64,000 bases of DNA from Pseudomonas sp. MF4836 (GTDB lineage Bacteria > Pseudomonadota > Gammaproteobacteria > Pseudomonadales > Pseudomonadaceae). Location of the stretch: contig NZ_MVOL01000014.1 of NCBI RefSeq assembly GCF_002018875.1, positions 154,177 through 218,176 on the forward strand, written 5' to 3'. Shown here piece after piece: positions 61,781-64,000 of this stretch. Each line of letters starts with the position of its first letter. Position 1 is the first letter of the stretch. The notes under the pieces were generated by a model. It ran no database searches and was not told the origin of the DNA. It was given only the letters and a program-made list of their open reading frames with translations. Position numbers and translations under genes: made by a program.

Positions 61781-62078
61781 TTTTGGAGAGCACAATTAAA
61801 AAGATGGAATAATTTCACAAAACTATTCAAGCTATTAATTATCAATGGGGTTTATTGAGAGCCCCTAGTTGACTAGCAGCTGTCCGCCCGTTGTTGAATT
61901 GCCGCTTTTGGCCGATTGCTTACTTTCGCAAGGGGCAGCTATATAACGCCCCTTCGCGACAGGCTGCAATCGGCCAACAAAGGACAAAAGCAGCCGGGCT
62001 CAAGTGAGCTTAAGACCGGAGCGATCCACTTGGTCTAAAGTTTGAGTTCAACCCCATATAACTATTCACGGTAGAACT
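61781..62078. other. Spacer with palindromic Pseudomonas-type repeat
   Basis: Around 61903-61998 CTTTTGGCCGATTGC is followed by its approximate inverse GCTGCAATCGGCCAA. Such GGCCGATTGC palindromes recur in spacers near 60585, 63225 and 56750. Confidence 0.55.
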
Positions 62079-63155
62079 ATGACAGAAGAAACGGCGGAGA
62101 CGAATCAAACCCTCCTTTGCTCTGATTGCTTCACAGATGAAGGACTGCGGATAGATGCATTCAAGCTCGGCATTGAGGAACACTTGAAATGTCCGAATTG
62201 TCATAGCCAAGAAGGGCGAAAGCTGACGAAGGAGCTTATTGAAGCTCTTGCATGGCGCTTTTTTGTGGGTGGAACTACCATTCGTTGCGACTACGGCGCA
62301 GCGCCTGTTATTCAGTGCAACGAGCATCACTTTGGGAGGAGCGATATATCGCCCTCGATCTGGCTCAAAGATGACATCAGACTTCTTGAGGAGGCTGCTC
62401 AGCTTGGCTTCTTCCACTACGGCCCACGCCTCTGGATGATTGGCGAAGTCGAGCCACTTAAGGATCTTCAGGATGAATCGAAGCGGTTGCAAATCATCAA
62501 GCGCGTGATGAAGGAATACCCAGTAAAGACACTTGTAATGGGGGAAAAGTTTTATCGCCTACGAATCTGCCCACAACGTCCAGCTGATCCGGCAGAGTAC
62601 GACAGCCCACCGATTGCACTCGCTGGAAAGGGGCGACTCGACTCGCCAGGCTTTCCTATCATGTACGGATCGCAGGACATCGACGTTTGCATCCATGAAT
62701 GTCGAGCATCGACAGATGACGATATCTACGTTGCTACCCTGGAGCCCAAGCGAAACCTACGGCTCCTGGATCTTACTCATTTACTCGAAGAGGATGTGAC
62801 AGAGTTCGAAAGCTTGGATATGGCTATCCATATGCTCTTCCTGGCACGTTCTCACTCCTATGAGATTTCCCGAGCAATCGCATTAGCAGCCAAAGAAGCG
62901 GGGTTTGACGGCATAATTTACCCGTCGTTTTTTAGTTTGATTCGCACTGGTGGCCATCCCTTTGAAACCACCTATGGTATGTCACTGCGGCGCTATCATC
63001 CTGAGCGGGAAAAATACGCAGAAGCATACACAATCCAAAATTTTGCCCTGTTTGGACGTCCACTGGAGAATGACCTTGTAAGCATCAAATGCATTAATCG
63101 ATTGATACTCACTCAGGTCGGATATAGAGGACATTTCGGCCCCGTGGAGTACTGA
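62079..63155 (+). CDS. Zinc-ribbon and RES-domain protein
   Basis: A 358-residue protein. C-S-D-C at 14-17 and C-P-N-C at 38-41 form a zinc ribbon. The middle is helical (residues 48-150), as in HEPN/RES N-terminal domains. The RES domain follows from about 165: F-Y-R-L-R-I-C-P near 166, G-R-L-D-S-P-G-F-P-I-M-Y-G-S near 189, then C-I-H-E-C-R and an L-D-L-T-H-L segment. RES proteins degrade NAD+ by phosphorolysis and are toxic to the cell. There is no antitoxin gene next to it, which fits an abortive-infection role rather than a classical toxin-antitoxin pair. Confidence 0.82.
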   Translation: MTEETAETNQTLLCSDCFTDEGLRIDAFKLGIEEHLKCPNCHSQEGRKLTKELIEALAWRFFVGGTTIRCDYGAAPVIQCNEHHFGRSDISPSIWLKDDIRLLEEAAQLGFFHYGPRLWMIGEVEPLKDLQDESKRLQIIKRVMKEYPVKTLVMGEKFYRLRICPQRPADPAEYDSPPIALAGKGRLDSPGFPIMYGSQDIDVCIHECRASTDDDIYVATLEPKRNLRLLDLTHLLEEDVTEFESLDMAIHMLFLARSHSYEISRAIALAAKEAGFDGIIYPSFFSLIRTGGHPFETTYGMSLRRYHPEREKYAEAYTIQNFALFGRPLENDLVSIKCINRLILTQVGYRGHFGPVEY

Positions 63156-63423
63156 CTCAAGTGTGGTGGCTATCGCTCTTCCTTGAAGGGCATCGGGTCA
63201 TCTGCTTCCTCTCACGACGGGCAGCAATTGGCCGAAAGCTGTCGCTTCCACGAACCTAGCTTGAATACAACAATGGCTGAGGGGCAAGGTCGTCCATAGC
63301 CAAAAACGGCAAACATCCAAGCCAACATCCACCCTCAACTCATGCTCAATTGAGAGATACTTCTCTTCAAATCGACGCTAAAAAGAGGCTAATTGCGGAA
63401 GCGATCCAAAAAATTGCGGAAGC
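63156..63423. other. Spacer, right end of the island
   Basis: No gene. It includes the GGCCGAAAGC repeat near 63229 and two tandem ATTGCGGAAGCGAT motifs (63391-63425) just before the attachment repeat, possibly recombinase arm sites. Confidence 0.45.
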
Positions 63424-63527
63424 GATTGCCCAAATCCCAGGCAATAAAAAACCCCGTAGATCATTGATCTACGGGGTCCTTATAGTGGAGGCCGAGGTCG
63501 GAATCGAACCGGCGTAGGCGGATTTGC
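63424..63527 (-). repeat. Attachment-site repeat overlapping the intact tRNA-Cys 3' half
   Basis: Same sequence as 59701-59803 with one extra base and a few changes. It ends at the anticodon of the intact tRNA-Cys. Confidence 0.9.
63446..63478 (-). terminator. Terminator of tRNA-Cys
   Basis: CCCCGTAGATC and GATCTACGGGG form a perfect 11-bp stem around a 3-base loop, followed on the minus strand by T6. The same hairpin, one base shorter, is in the left repeat at 59723-59753. Confidence 0.92.
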
Positions 63528-63559
63528 AATCCGCTGCATAACCATTTTGCTACTCGGCC
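63486..63559 (-). tRNA. tRNA-Cys (anticodon GCA)
   Basis: A 74-nt tRNA on the minus strand. GGCCGAG pairs with CTCGGCC, anticodon stem GCGGATT-GCA-AATCCGC, T-arm CCGGTTCGATTCCGA-type, discriminator T, and CCA encoded at 63488-63486. Confidence 0.97.
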
Positions 63560-63711
63560 CCAAGTATCCAATACCCATGAAGCAGTGCTGGACACATACA
63601 AACTTGAACAGCGAACGAGATCTTTATCACCTCGCAACTCTTTGTTTTATAAAGAGTTTTCCGCTTTCCCGTTAAGGAGTGGTCGCAATTATGGACTTGT
63701 TTTTCGTTCAT
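63550..63711 (-). CDS. Possible small protein (53 aa) upstream of tRNA-Cys
   Basis: From the ATG ending at 63711 (GAGGGAG upstream) a 53-residue frame runs into the tRNA-Cys gene. It has four cysteines and is basic in the first half (T-G-K-R-K-T-L-Y-K-T-K-S). A coding role is doubtful because it ends inside the tRNA; the good ribosome site is the only support. Confidence 0.2.
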   Translation of the reverse strand: MNEKQVHNCDHSLTGKRKTLYKTKSCEVIKISFAVQVCMCPALLHGYWILGAE

Positions 63712-63769
63712 GGCAACTCCCTCTGTGATTTTTTTCAACATTTCCCGTGACTTGCGTGATTTCACCCTG

Positions 63770-64000
63770 GAGAGGGGCAATGCGGCATCTGCTCCAGCGG
63801 GTGATGCCCCCCCCCCCACGCCCCCACCCCCCCGCACCCTCCCCGGCCACTTCCCCTCCTCCCCCCCCTCCCCCCCCCTCTCCAGCCGCCCCCTACTCTA
63901 CTATGCACCCCACTCACATCCTCACTCACTCTTCCCACACTCGCAATCCAAATCCCGCAAACCACCCGTCTTCTATGCCACACACACCACCAACGCCAAC
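63770..64000. other. C-rich low-complexity end, probable assembly artefact
   Basis: From about 63806 the sequence becomes runs of C with scattered A and T and almost no G. No gene or structured element explains it. It looks like low-quality sequence at a contig end. Open frames through it are meaningless. Confidence 0.7.

Noticed and set aside
63762..63983. Gly/Arg-rich minus-strand frame
   Set aside because: Produced by the C-rich low-complexity contig end.

Overview
The window looks like a Pseudomonas chromosome of the fluorescens/protegens/entomophila kind. This rests on protein resemblance I recognise (PhnX, OprD-type porin, DUF1652, CigR-like, YceK/YidQ, a near full-length monalysin), Pseudomonas-type tRNA-Leu and tRNA-Cys genes, and mostly GC-rich coding with several AT-rich islands. 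No species call is possible from sequence reading alone.

Layout. 0-3.9 kb: 2-aminoethylphosphonate/phosphonoacetaldehyde catabolism (cut-off Fe-alcohol dehydrogenase, OPA-type MFS carrier, LysR regulator, phnX). 3.9-14.6 kb: a loose collection of small lipoproteins, small membrane proteins, GNAT acetyltransferases and DUF proteins. 15-15.8 kb: a 271-aa homologue of the pore-forming insecticidal toxin monalysin, next to small remnant-like ORFs. 17.4-25.4 kb: a carboxylate uptake and chemotaxis cluster (LysR, PrpF/GalD-type isomerase, DctA-type and CitMHS carriers, OprD-type porin, Cache-domain chemoreceptor). 25.6-37 kb: a patchwork of hypothetical and acquired DNA with two copies of a membrane-protein family, a gene broken by a stop codon, an AT-rich fimbrial-adhesin-like gene, a truncated phage-type cytosine methyltransferase that runs into an integron attC site, and one mobile gene cassette; then a NepI-like exporter with its AraC regulator, phage-like small genes and tRNA-Leu(TAA). 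37.8-51.1 kb: housekeeping-like accessory genes, including an Lrp/LctP divergent pair, an SRAP protein, and SoxR with a divergent MFS exporter whose promoter has the classic 19-bp SoxR spacing. 51.3-59.5 kb: lipoprotein and membrane proteins, a beta-lactamase-fold hydrolase with Cys in place of the catalytic Ser, a fatty-acid desaturase, a serine recombinase that has lost catalytic arginines, the third copy of the membrane-protein family, and a lysine-rich protein. 59.7-63.5 kb: a small island bounded by 103/104-bp direct repeats of the tRNA-Cys 3' half, carrying an acetyltransferase, a putAbiC-like abortive-infection protein and a Zn-ribbon/RES-domain protein. The last ~230 bases are C-rich low-complexity sequence, probably an assembly-end artefact.

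Strongest points for follow-up: the tRNA-Cys defence island with no integrase, the integron cassette without a visible integron integrase, the monalysin homologue, and the desaturase / Cys-for-Ser hydrolase / degenerate recombinase neighbourhood, which I regard as the best candidate for an undescribed system. Functions are inferred from motifs and remembered family features; no database search was run.
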